Positions 49,967-57,826 of a stretch of DNA of 64,000 nucleotides are shown piece after piece (positions within the stretch are counted from its first letter, which is position 1; every line of letters begins with the position of its first letter). The notes beneath the pieces were generated by a model. It saw nothing but the letters and a program-made list of their open reading frames with translations, was not told where the DNA came from and searched no databases. The translations under genes were made by a program, and so were the position numbers. The DNA is from Actinobacteria bacterium UBA2272 (lineage in GTDB: Bacteria; Actinomycetota; Coriobacteriia; Anaerosomatales; Anaerosomataceae). Where the stretch lies: positions 124,001 to 188,000 of the forward strand of contig DDXA01000001.1 in the NCBI GenBank assembly GCA_002347725.1, given 5' to 3'.

Positions 49967-51479
49967 CCGTCGTCTCGTGCTCAACACGCTCGCGAACATC
50001 AGTTCCCAGTTCATCGCGGTGCTCATCGCGTTCGTCTCACTACCCCTGATGCTCGACGCGTTCGGCCAGTCGGTCTATGGCGTCTTCCTGATCGCGAGTT
50101 CAACGGTCGGACTCGTCGCGCTGTTCGACTTTGGTGTCGGCGTGACGACGGTCAGGTTGGTTGCAGCACATCTCGAACGCGAAGAGCCGGAGGAGATGGC
50201 TCGCACCATCCGTACGGCGGCTGTGATCCATGCGGTCATTGGCCTTCTCGCCTCGGCCGCACTGGTCGCATGCGGTGCGTACGCGGGCGCGTTGTTCCGA
50301 GTCGATCCTGCTCAGGCGGAGCTCCTGCGAGTCATGTTGTGGGTCCACGCGGCCGCGCAGATCGCGATCTGGCCCGCCAGCGTCGCCCGTCACGTGATGG
50401 CCGGGCATGAGCGCTACCCGGTCATCGTGACGGTCTCCGTCGTGGTCACCCTCGGCAATGCGCTGGCCATCGTCGGCGTCCTCGTCCTTGGCCAGGGTCC
50501 GCTCGTTCTCACGGTGCTACAGGCCGCGATGACCGTGGCGGGGTCGTTGGTCCTGACAGTCCTGGCTCTGAAGATGCTGCCGCGTGGCCGCTACTGGCGA
50601 GGCCGCATCGACCATGCTGCCCTCGCGCACATCTTCACGATGAGTCTGCCCGTGTTCACGATACAGATCGCCGCGTTCGTGATGCGCCAGCAGACCGACC
50701 GCCTTGTCCTGGGCGTGTTCGTCGGTGCAGCTGCGGTAGCGGCATTCGAGGCGGCGGCCAAGATCGGTGCGCTCGTCTCTCAGATGAACGAGCTGACCAC
50801 CTCGGCGATGCTGCCGTACATGACCCGCAAGGACGCTGCGGGCGATCAAGGCGGACTCCAGTCGGCGTTTCTTGCAGGCACGCGGTTCACCGGCATCCTG
50901 CTGATGCCGCTACTCGCGGCCCTGGCCGTCCTTGCGCCGAACATCGTCTCGGTGTGGGTCGGCGCTCAGCTGGGCGCCGACGCGCAGGCCGTCACTGTTG
51001 CGGCGCGGATCCTGATACTCAGCCAGGTGGCGCTCGTCGTCTACTCCGTCGCCGACCCGATCCTCATAGGCAAGGGGCGTTATCAGCGATGGGCGCCGTA
51101 CGCCGTTGCCCTCGCGGCGCTCAACCTGGCCATCTCTGTGGCGCTGGTAGGGCGATTCGGCGTGGTCGGCGTGGCCCTCGGGACACTCATCGCGGCGGCA
51201 GTCGAGGCCCCCCTCTACCTTCGTGTGGTCACTCAGGAACTCGATGTCCGGCTGGGAGCATGGGTACGCTCCACCCTGGCGCCATCCCTCGGTATCGGAT
51301 CGGGTGTGGTCGTGCTGACGCTGCTGCTCCAGCGACTGATAGCGCCGGGGAGCGTATGGGGTATCATCGGCGCCATCTCGTTGCCGGTCCTCGTCGCCTA
51401 TGTGGTCGCAACGCGCTATGTGTTGACGTCGGCCGAGCGCGCTACCCTGAGAGCAGCGTTCTCGTTACGCGAAAACTGA
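49959..51479 (+). CDS. Wzx-type polysaccharide flippase
   Basis: The 506-residue protein starts at GTG 49959 inside the end of the GT2 gene. It has about 14 hydrophobic helices in the MATE/MVF arrangement. The N-terminus (VLNTLANISSQFIAVLIAFV, SLPLMLDAFG) and the loop LFDFGVGVTTVRLVAAHLE match the Wzx/RfbX family. It would carry lipid-linked glycan units across the membrane for the polymerase/ligase at 59.4 kb. Confidence 0.88.
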   Translation: MRSRRLVLNTLANISSQFIAVLIAFVSLPLMLDAFGQSVYGVFLIASSTVGLVALFDFGVGVTTVRLVAAHLEREEPEEMARTIRTAAVIHAVIGLLASAALVACGAYAGALFRVDPAQAELLRVMLWVHAAAQIAIWPASVARHVMAGHERYPVIVTVSVVVTLGNALAIVGVLVLGQGPLVLTVLQAAMTVAGSLVLTVLALKMLPRGRYWRGRIDHAALAHIFTMSLPVFTIQIAAFVMRQQTDRLVLGVFVGAAAVAAFEAAAKIGALVSQMNELTTSAMLPYMTRKDAAGDQGGLQSAFLAGTRFTGILLMPLLAALAVLAPNIVSVWVGAQLGADAQAVTVAARILILSQVALVVYSVADPILIGKGRYQRWAPYAVALAALNLAISVALVGRFGVVGVALGTLIAAAVEAPLYLRVVTQELDVRLGAWVRSTLAPSLGIGSGVVVLTLLLQRLIAPGSVWGIIGAISLPVLVAYVVATRYVLTSAERATLRAAFSLREN

Positions 51480-51499
51480 AGGCGCCTGAATGAGTTGGC

Positions 51500-51566
51500 T
51501 TACTATTCGCAAGACCGCAGTGATACAATCCGGCGGCGAACACCGCCCGGCGGCCAGGAGCCGCCG
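51500..51566 (+). promoter_or_regulatory. promoter and hairpin leader of the TPR-NHL operon
   Basis: TTACTA, 18 bases and TACAAT (51524-51529) form a fair promoter. A perfect hairpin follows (CGGCGGC 51548-51554, loop CAGGA, GCCGCCG 51560-51566). About 120 more bases separate it from the TPR gene; they include a GGGGTCTGACAGGCCCC hairpin. The function of this leader is unknown. Confidence 0.4.
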
Positions 51567-51687
51567 CTTGTCTGCGCGGTCGTCACAACTTCAGATTGAA
51601 GCCGGGGTCTGACAGGCCCCGAGTCCATTGATGAACGGCATGCCTAGAGCGGGGACGCGCGAAGGCATGAGAGCGGGAGGAGCCCGT

Positions 51688-52494
51688 ATGCACGACACCG
51701 ACTCGACGCCCGAGACTTCGGCCGTGGCCGACCCCGCGGAGAAGCAGGAGTCGGTCAGACCACCCCGGAGTTCGATGTTCGACGATCGGGCCGTTCGCAC
51801 TATGGCCTATGTTGCTGCCGGCCTGGTGATCTTCTATCTGGCTGTGATCGTTTCCGCTCTCTACCTGGGGGTCATCGGAGATCGTGCCCCCAAGACGGCG
51901 GCCGAGCGGGATCTCATGATCTCGCGCGCAAAGGTCGAGGCAGGAAGCCAGTCGGAGCGCGATTGGGCGGTCTACGCCCAGGCATTGGCCGATGCGGGGC
52001 AGTACGCCCGGGCGCAGACTGTCATCGACCAGGCCACCGGCGCAGGCTACCTCGACCCCCGCGCTCGCCATCTATCGCTCGCGCAGACCCGGCTCAGCTT
52101 CGCGCAGCGTGATTGGGAGGGCGCCGTCCAGGCGGCTGACACAGGCATGGATGCCCTGAGGAAGCAGCGAGAGGACGATCTTGAGAAATTGCTGAGCGGA
52201 GGAGCGCCGACGTCTCTGACCGCGACGGGTCTCGGCGACAACTACTACCGTATGCTACTCATAAAGGCGACCGCGCTCGAGGAGCTTGGTAGGGACGATG
52301 AGGTGCTGAAGGCACTCGACGAGTATCTCGCACAGCGGGCGACGGCAGCCGACATCTTAGAGTGGCGGGGCGACGTGCATGCTCGTCTCGGCGACACGGA
52401 GCCTGCGGCGGAGGACTACCGTGCGGCTCGCCGCTTCACGCCCGACACCGCCGAACTGGATCGTAAACTCGAGGAACTCGGAGTCAGCGAATGA
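51688..52494 (+). CDS. membrane-anchored TPR protein of the cytochrome cluster
   Basis: The 268-residue protein starts at ATG 51688, chosen because GGGAGGAG sits five bases upstream; other in-frame ATGs lie at 51628, 51631 and 51667. A cytoplasmic N-terminus (about 45 residues) precedes one membrane helix at about 52-75. An extracytoplasmic domain of tetratricopeptide-like helix pairs follows (SQSERDWAVYAQALADAGQY, ARAQTVIDQATGAGYLDPRA, then EWRGDVHARLGDTEPAAEDY). TPR domains scaffold protein complexes. The stop overlaps the NHL gene as ATGA, so the two are made together. An assembly role for surface cytochromes is inferred. Confidence 0.75.
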   Translation: MHDTDSTPETSAVADPAEKQESVRPPRSSMFDDRAVRTMAYVAAGLVIFYLAVIVSALYLGVIGDRAPKTAAERDLMISRAKVEAGSQSERDWAVYAQALADAGQYARAQTVIDQATGAGYLDPRARHLSLAQTRLSFAQRDWEGAVQAADTGMDALRKQREDDLEKLLSGGAPTSLTATGLGDNYYRMLLIKATALEELGRDDEVLKALDEYLAQRATAADILEWRGDVHARLGDTEPAAEDYRAARRFTPDTAELDRKLEELGVSE

Positions 52495-53825
52495 GATTCA
52501 ACCTGGGCAGTAAGCCGAAGAGCGCCACGGGCCCCGAGGCGGACATGACGTACGGAGTGCAAGGCTCCACAGCCGATGGCACCGAAGAGGTCAGCACTGC
52601 GATCCGTCGGCGGAGCCCTAAGCGCGACCGTCGCGTCATGATCGTCGTGCTCATCCTGCTCGTGTTTCTTCTGCTCATCGCAACGGTCTTCCTCCTGAGC
52701 CTCATCCGGCCCAAGGGCGAGATCGCGTCGGCCGACGACGCAGGTGGAGTGACGTGGGTGAGGTCCATCTACGGGTGGGGGGATGCGGTTGACGAACAGC
52801 TCGCACTGCCGTCTTCGGTGGCGTTCACCGGCAGCGGCGACCTCATCATCCCCAACGTGGGTCTCGCGGTCCGCGCCCTGCGATTCAGCAGCTCGGGCGT
52901 GTTCCAGGAGATGTTCGCAGGAAGTGAAGAAGGCTTCATCGCGTACCCTACCGCGATCGATATCGCACCCGACGGTCGCATCTACATCGTGCAATCCCCC
53001 CGCAACGAGATACTCGTACTCGATGAGACCGGTGGTACGACCGAGCAGGTACTCCTGATCGAGGAGCCCACGGCTGTTGACGTGACTGCGGACCGTATCG
53101 CGGTCGGTGCCCGCGCCGGCTGGGCAATTCTGGACCTTGAGGGCAACGTGATCCTCGGGCCGGTCGGGCAGAGGGGTCAGGGTGACGATCAGTACGACAC
53201 CGTCACCGGCATCGCCGTGGACGACAGCAACAACGTCTACGTCGTGGACACGTACAACAACCGCATCAGCAAGTTCGATGCAGAGGGCGTGCGCCAGTGG
53301 ATCGTGAGGACCGGCGCTCCCTCGAACCAGGTCGAGAACACAGGTGGGGACAACATGTCCAACGTGGCGACCGGGACAGCCGGACTGCAGACGCCCTCGT
53401 GCGCGACGCTCGACGGTGCCGGCCGGCTCCTCGTCGTCGATCCGCTCGACTTCACGATCTCCGCGTTCGACACCGATGACGGTGGGTTCGTGGGCAAGTG
53501 GGGCGCGTTCGGGCGGGAAGAGGGGCAGTTCCTCTATCCGACGGGCATCGACTACGATGCCGTTCGCGACTGGGTCGCCGTGGCTGATACCATGAACAAC
53601 AGAGTGCAGATCGTTCGTCTGCCAGGCACGGGGGGTGGCGCGACTAGCGCGATCGCCCGCTCGCTTGCCGGACCGATTCGCGCGTGCCTTGTGCCGCTGG
53701 TCCTGTTGTTGCTCGCAATCATCGTGAGCGCGGTAAGACGCATTCGGCGCCGACGTGCGTTGGCGGACAATCGTGCGGCGGTGCTCGTCGAACAGTCGCC
53801 GGCAAGCGGGATCGACGATCTGTAG
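52491..53825 (+). CDS. membrane-anchored NHL-repeat beta-propeller protein
   Basis: This encodes 444 residues. A membrane helix lies at about 49-72, followed by an extracytoplasmic beta-propeller with NHL-type blades: LALPSSVAFTGSGDLIIPNV, FIAYPTAIDIAPDGRIYIVQ, TGIAVDDSNNVYVVDTYNNR and YPTGIDYDAVRDWVAVADTM. A second helix lies at about 397-418 with a basic tail. NHL propellers recur beside multiheme cytochromes in metal-reducing bacteria, where a role in export or assembly has been suggested. Its ATG overlaps the TPR gene stop. The six-heme cytochrome follows after its own promoter. Confidence 0.85.
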   Translation: MRFNLGSKPKSATGPEADMTYGVQGSTADGTEEVSTAIRRRSPKRDRRVMIVVLILLVFLLLIATVFLLSLIRPKGEIASADDAGGVTWVRSIYGWGDAVDEQLALPSSVAFTGSGDLIIPNVGLAVRALRFSSSGVFQEMFAGSEEGFIAYPTAIDIAPDGRIYIVQSPRNEILVLDETGGTTEQVLLIEEPTAVDVTADRIAVGARAGWAILDLEGNVILGPVGQRGQGDDQYDTVTGIAVDDSNNVYVVDTYNNRISKFDAEGVRQWIVRTGAPSNQVENTGGDNMSNVATGTAGLQTPSCATLDGAGRLLVVDPLDFTISAFDTDDGGFVGKWGAFGREEGQFLYPTGIDYDAVRDWVAVADTMNNRVQIVRLPGTGGGATSAIARSLAGPIRACLVPLVLLLLAIIVSAVRRIRRRRALADNRAAVLVEQSPASGIDDL

Positions 53826-53891
53826 GGCGCCTGGTACTGGCGGCATGTATGTTGCTAGTGAGGGAAGAGAAAGATTTCACGAACCTGGAGA

Positions 53892-53920
53892 TTGGGTCCG
53901 TACGGAGAACGTGTTATCAT
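53892..53920 (+). promoter_or_regulatory. sigma-70-type promoter of the six-heme cytochrome
   Basis: TTGGGT, exactly 17 bases and TATCAT. The region is AT-richer than its surroundings. The transcript would start near 53927, giving a leader of about 140 bases with a GTCGT-AAG-ACGAC hairpin before the ribosome sites. Confidence 0.65.
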
Positions 53921-54019
53921 TTGTTAAGCCGCACCGCCGTTCGTGCGACATCTGCACGCGCAGCGGTCTAGCTTGAGAGAGTCGTAAGACGACTGACTTT
54001 ATGCTCGGGAAGGAGGTGT

Positions 54020-54040
54020 ATGAATAGAGATGAAAAGTAA
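54020..54040 (+). CDS. possible upstream mini-ORF MNRDEK
   Basis: A near-perfect AAGGAGGTG site (54010-54018) stands directly before ATG AAT AGA GAT GAA AAG TAA, although with only 3-4 bases of spacing. The TAA lies 28 bases before the cytochrome GTG, which has its own AAAGGAG site. Another small frame (ATG 54001, MLGKEVYE) overlaps it. It may be a translated leader, or the strong site may only load ribosomes. Confidence 0.3.
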   Translation: MNRDEK

Positions 54041-54068
54041 TGTTCTGTCACACAAAGGAGCAACAACA

Positions 54069-55373
54069 GTGAAGAAGACCCTGTTTGTGGCTGTCATGAC
54101 CGCGGCGCTCGTCCTTTCCTTCGCCGCCGTGGCGTTCGCAGCCGCTGGTGTCCCCAACCGTTCGTCCGCCTATCTCGGCACCGATACGACTGAAGCGAGC
54201 CGGGACGTCTCCGGCGGCGGTTCCAAGGCCGCGTATGTCACGTGGACCAAGGCCACCACCGACATGACCAGCGCTGGAGTCGCCGCGGACCTCCGTTCGA
54301 CCCCGCACGCCGGCTACACCACGACCACCATCAAGTGCCAGGTGTGCCACTCGGCTCACAAGGCCGTCTACACGGGCTCCAACCTGCTCATGAGCTCCGC
54401 GGGCGGTTGCGTGGTCTGCCACGGCGCCACGTCTGCCGTTGGTAGCACCGTCAAGGTCTCGGCCGATGGTCTCGCCGCTGACCAGGGCGGGTTCGCCAAC
54501 GAGGATCAGCGCCACGGTAAGGCCGACTCGTGCGCCAGCTACGAGTGCCACGCCACCTCGCCTCACGGCGTGGGCGTGTCCGAGTATGCTGTTGCTGCGA
54601 GCGCTCTGCTGTCTGAGGCCGTGGATCCGCTGATCGAGGCCGCTCTCGCCTCCGGCGCGAGCAACACCGTTCAGACCGCGACCATCAACGACGACTGGAC
54701 GGCTGAGATGCACATGGACTTCATGGAAGTCGATGTCTTCCAGCCGGCATGGGATGGCGCCACTGCCCTGGCCATCACCGCCCCGGCGGATGCTGACCAG
54801 AAGGCGCTCGGTCGCGCCCTCGTCACCGGCTACACCTGCGCCAACAACGGCTGCCACATCAACGGCAACTTCAATGGCATGAGCGACGACTCGTACCTCG
54901 GTGCGTGGCGTGTCACCGTTGGCGGTGTCGAGCTCGTGAACAGCTCGACCGAGACGACGCTTGGCGTGAACAACCTGCGCGATCAGCCGATCAAGGGTCA
55001 CACCCTGTTCTCGGCTGCGGGTACCACCGCGTACGCCGCGTCGGCCACCTGCAAGGCGTGCCACGATCAGACGGACGTCCGTCGGGGGAACGCCAAGGCG
55101 TTCCCGCACTCGAACGCCGTGTGGCGTGAGTGGACCTCTGGTGATCCGGTTGCCATGCAGGACTACGGCTACGTGAGGCTGTACCCCAGCGCCGCGTGGT
55201 TCAACGTCGCTGCGAGCGTCGACCAGACGTTCACCGTGACCAACGGACGCAACGTTCCGGCCACCACCCCGACCTTCGGCCAGGCTCTGACCGTGGGTAT
55301 GGACGGTGCCTGCCTCAAGTGCCACCGCGGTGGCGCGGAAGGTGCTGAGGTTGGCGTGGGTATCGACTACTAG
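54069..55373 (+). CDS. secreted six-heme c-type cytochrome, candidate extracellular nanowire subunit
   Basis: The 434-residue protein starts at GTG 54069 with AAAGGAG eight bases upstream. The signal peptide is residues 1-26 (VKKTLFVAVMTAALVLSFAA). Six heme sites are spread along the chain: CXXCH at C90, C114, C328 and C415, and CX4CH at C155 (CASYECH) and C257 (CANNGCH). Outside these motifs there are only seven histidines (80, 97, 149, 166, 215, 311, 347), nearly the six needed for bis-histidine hemes. One heme per 72 residues is close to filament-forming OmcS (six hemes, about 400 residues) and unlike the dense neighbours. It has its own promoter and terminator and C-ending codon bias, suggesting high expression. 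Confidence 0.88.
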   Translation: MKKTLFVAVMTAALVLSFAAVAFAAAGVPNRSSAYLGTDTTEASRDVSGGGSKAAYVTWTKATTDMTSAGVAADLRSTPHAGYTTTTIKCQVCHSAHKAVYTGSNLLMSSAGGCVVCHGATSAVGSTVKVSADGLAADQGGFANEDQRHGKADSCASYECHATSPHGVGVSEYAVAASALLSEAVDPLIEAALASGASNTVQTATINDDWTAEMHMDFMEVDVFQPAWDGATALAITAPADADQKALGRALVTGYTCANNGCHINGNFNGMSDDSYLGAWRVTVGGVELVNSSTETTLGVNNLRDQPIKGHTLFSAAGTTAYAASATCKACHDQTDVRRGNAKAFPHSNAVWREWTSGDPVAMQDYGYVRLYPSAAWFNVAASVDQTFTVTNGRNVPATTPTFGQALTVGMDGACLKCHRGGAEGAEVGVGIDY

Positions 55374-55424
55374 TACGACGACGGTATGGCGATGAGGCGC
55401 TTCGCGCGACTCATCTGAGTGAGG

Positions 55425-55454
55425 GGGAGGGCTGAGAGCAATCTCAGCCCTCCC
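55425..55454 (+). terminator. strong hairpin terminator after the six-heme cytochrome
   Basis: GGAGGGCTGAGA and TCTCAGCCCTCC form a perfect 12-bp stem with a GCAA tetraloop, followed by CTTTA. A smaller hairpin (GATGAG...CTCATC, 55391-55415) lies just before it. This makes the cytochrome a single-gene unit. Confidence 0.85.
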
Positions 55455-55581
55455 TTTACGCGAGGACGACTGTACTCGTGAGTCGCCCGTGTCGTCTCGC
55501 ACGATGCAAGTCACCGTTTGTCGGCTACAATCGTGTCCGGTCATCCGCGCCGTTCGGTGCATCTCTTGCTACAGGAGTCCG

Positions 55582-56511
55582 ATGAAACCACGGGGTTCGG
55601 CACGCCTCACAGGAGCGCTGCTCGCTGCGGGTCTCGTCGTGGTCGCGCTGATGACCGTGGCACTTCCGTTCGCGAACTCCTACGCCAACTGCGCGTCGTG
55701 CCACACCGCTGTTGGTGGTGTTGCGGCTACGGGGGTTCACGCCGCGGTCCACTGCGGTCAGTGCCACGTGCCGGCATCGGCCGTGGGCAGGGTCAGATTT
55801 GGATCGGCTGTTCTCGTCGGCATGCGCCTGGGAGTGGGCGATCTTGATAGCGAGGCTCTGAGAATCCCCAACCCGCGCTGCGAGACATGCCATGACGTCG
55901 AGTCGGCGGGGGTGGTGGGCTCCGCAGTCCGGATCGATCACGCTTCCTGTATGCCGAACGACCGATGTGTCCGCTGTCACGATGACGTCGTGCACGGGCC
56001 GGACCAGCGACTCGTCGCGGCAACGGATATGTTCGAGTGCCTCGAGTGCCACACCCGGGGAGCCCAGAGCCTGGCGTGCGATGTATGCCACGAAGGACGG
56101 CTGCCGAGAGAGCGCGTGAGGACTGGCACCTTTGCCGTGACCCACGGGGCCGAGTGGGAGCGGAACCACGGCCTGGGAAGCATCATCGCGTGTGCCGCGT
56201 GTCACCCGGGCACGGACTGCGTCGAGTGCCACGGCTCAGGAGTTCCGCATGGTCAGTACTTCATGCTGAGTCATGGAGCCTCGGCTGTCTCGGCCGAGGC
56301 CGAGTGTGCGTCGTGTCATCGGCAGGAGTACTGCGACGGATGTCACGGGATGACCATGCCTCATCCGTCGGGCTTCAAGGCTGACCATGCTGAGCAGGTG
56401 GGTGTGCAGGGAGAGGCTATCTGCAAGACGTGTCACGGCGGAGATGACTGCGAGACCTGTCACGTGTTGCACGTTCACCCCGGCGGGGCCGTTGGCGGTG
56501 GTCTGAGGTGA
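55582..56511 (+). CDS. membrane-anchored 12-heme c-type cytochrome
   Basis: The 309-residue protein starts at ATG 55582 with ACAGGAG upstream. One N-terminal helix (about 11-31) is either a signal anchor or a signal peptide without an obvious cleavage site. Twelve CXXCH motifs run from C37 (CASCH) to C291 (CETCH), about one per 26 residues. The first two sit close to the membrane, as in quinol-oxidising NapC/NrfH-like or related cytochromes, though overall similarity is not obvious. A role in passing electrons from menaquinol toward the surface is likely. The stop overlaps the next gene as GTGA. TACAAT at 55526-55531 is a possible -10. Confidence 0.88.
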   Translation: MKPRGSARLTGALLAAGLVVVALMTVALPFANSYANCASCHTAVGGVAATGVHAAVHCGQCHVPASAVGRVRFGSAVLVGMRLGVGDLDSEALRIPNPRCETCHDVESAGVVGSAVRIDHASCMPNDRCVRCHDDVVHGPDQRLVAATDMFECLECHTRGAQSLACDVCHEGRLPRERVRTGTFAVTHGAEWERNHGLGSIIACAACHPGTDCVECHGSGVPHGQYFMLSHGASAVSAEAECASCHRQEYCDGCHGMTMPHPSGFKADHAEQVGVQGEAICKTCHGGDDCETCHVLHVHPGGAVGGGLR

Positions 56512-57761
56512 ACTTCGATTTCGACCTGGATCTCTACGCGCTTCTGACAACCGACTTTGGTGACGTGTGGGAGAGGGTCGGAGAGGCGATACTCGACCCG
56601 ACCGCGGACCTCCAGCTGGCGATCCTCGTCTACGCTATCGCCTCGCTCCTCGTCACTGTGATCCTCGTGGCGGTCATCGTGTTCCTCATGTCTGCAGAGG
56701 ACAAGGAGGAGAGCGATGTAGATTCGTCCGGTGAAAGCCACGTCATGACTGCGCCGACGCGGAGCCCGCAACGTGTCCGGGTCGACCACCGTGATCCCGT
56801 CCAGCGTGCGGTCTCCACAGGGGCCATCACGCTCGGCGTATGCCTGCTCGTCTGGCTGGCGCTTGGTGCGGGTACGGCGTCCGACCTGTCGTGCGAGGGT
56901 TGCCACGCGGAGACGGTTCACACGGTTCTCGCGTCGACAGACTCGACGGCTACCCAGGACCCGCACGAGTCCGTCTCGTGCGTCGGCTGCCACGAGCCGG
57001 CGTCGGTGGTGGGCCGGTACGGCGTCGCGACGATCGCGCGCAGTGCGCACTACCTGTACGGCTTCGAGCTGGCGGATCGTGGTGAGTACGGCATCGTCAC
57101 GAGGCGATCATGCCTCAACTGTCACTCGGAGATACCACGCGAGACGATCGAGAACGACACAAGGGGCATCAGGGTCTCGCACGCCGAGCCGCTCGAGGCG
57201 GGCGCGACGTGTGTCGACTGCCATTCGCTGCGTGACGGTGTCGTTCGGAGCGACATCGGGGGCATGACCCGCTGCATCCGCTGCCATGACGGAACCCAGG
57301 CTTCAGCCGAGTGCAGCTACTGCCACTTCAAGGACATCTCGGCAGCCGCCTCCGGCTCCTCGCCCCGCGGCCCCGACACGGCGCGTGCGCTGATCGGAAC
57401 GCCCGACTGCGGCGGTTGTCACGACCTCGTGACCTCCTGCGACCCGTGTCACGGAGGCGTGCGCTTGCCCCACTCGGAGGAGTTCGTCAGAGGTGGCCAT
57501 GCGCGACAGGCGGTTGAGAGTTACTGGTATGGCGACGGGAATGCCTGCGTGCAGTGTCACACGACCACTCGCCGATCGTGCGGCTCGTGCCACCTCGGCA
57601 CGTTCTGGTCGCACCCGAAGTCGCGGTCGGTCGAGCACCAGGGGGCCGATCCCAACAACAACGGCTGCGTCGCGTGCCATTACGGCACGGCCGGGACGCT
57701 CCCGGGACGCAACTTCTGCATAGACCTGTGCCACACTGACCGCGAAGACTGGCGGAAGTAG
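56508..57761 (+). CDS. membrane-anchored 12-heme c-type cytochrome with two N-terminal helices
   Basis: This encodes 417 residues from GTG 56508. An unusual N-terminus has an acidic start (NFDFDLDLYALLTTDF), a first membrane helix at about 37-63, a charged cytoplasmic loop of about 40 residues, and a second helix at about 106-124. The heme domain follows, with 11 CXXCH motifs (from CEGCH near residue 128) and a last CX3CH (CIDLCH). It is translated in coupling with the preceding 12-heme protein, so the two probably form one membrane complex. The loop between helices could contact a cytoplasmic or membrane partner. Confidence 0.87.
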   Translation: MNFDFDLDLYALLTTDFGDVWERVGEAILDPTADLQLAILVYAIASLLVTVILVAVIVFLMSAEDKEESDVDSSGESHVMTAPTRSPQRVRVDHRDPVQRAVSTGAITLGVCLLVWLALGAGTASDLSCEGCHAETVHTVLASTDSTATQDPHESVSCVGCHEPASVVGRYGVATIARSAHYLYGFELADRGEYGIVTRRSCLNCHSEIPRETIENDTRGIRVSHAEPLEAGATCVDCHSLRDGVVRSDIGGMTRCIRCHDGTQASAECSYCHFKDISAAASGSSPRGPDTARALIGTPDCGGCHDLVTSCDPCHGGVRLPHSEEFVRGGHARQAVESYWYGDGNACVQCHTTTRRSCGSCHLGTFWSHPKSRSVEHQGADPNNNGCVACHYGTAGTLPGRNFCIDLCHTDREDWRK

Positions 57762-57826
57762 GCCGCCGTCCGGCGGTCGGCCCCCCAGCTCCCGCTGGAA
57801 TCTGCGACCGGAGGTACTGGACCTAG

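Noticed and set aside
54030..54068. ATG 54030 as the start of the six-heme cytochrome (13 extra residues)
   Set aside because: The ribosome site is 13 bases away, and the extension would precede a complete signal peptide; GTG 54069 has AAAGGAG at proper spacing.
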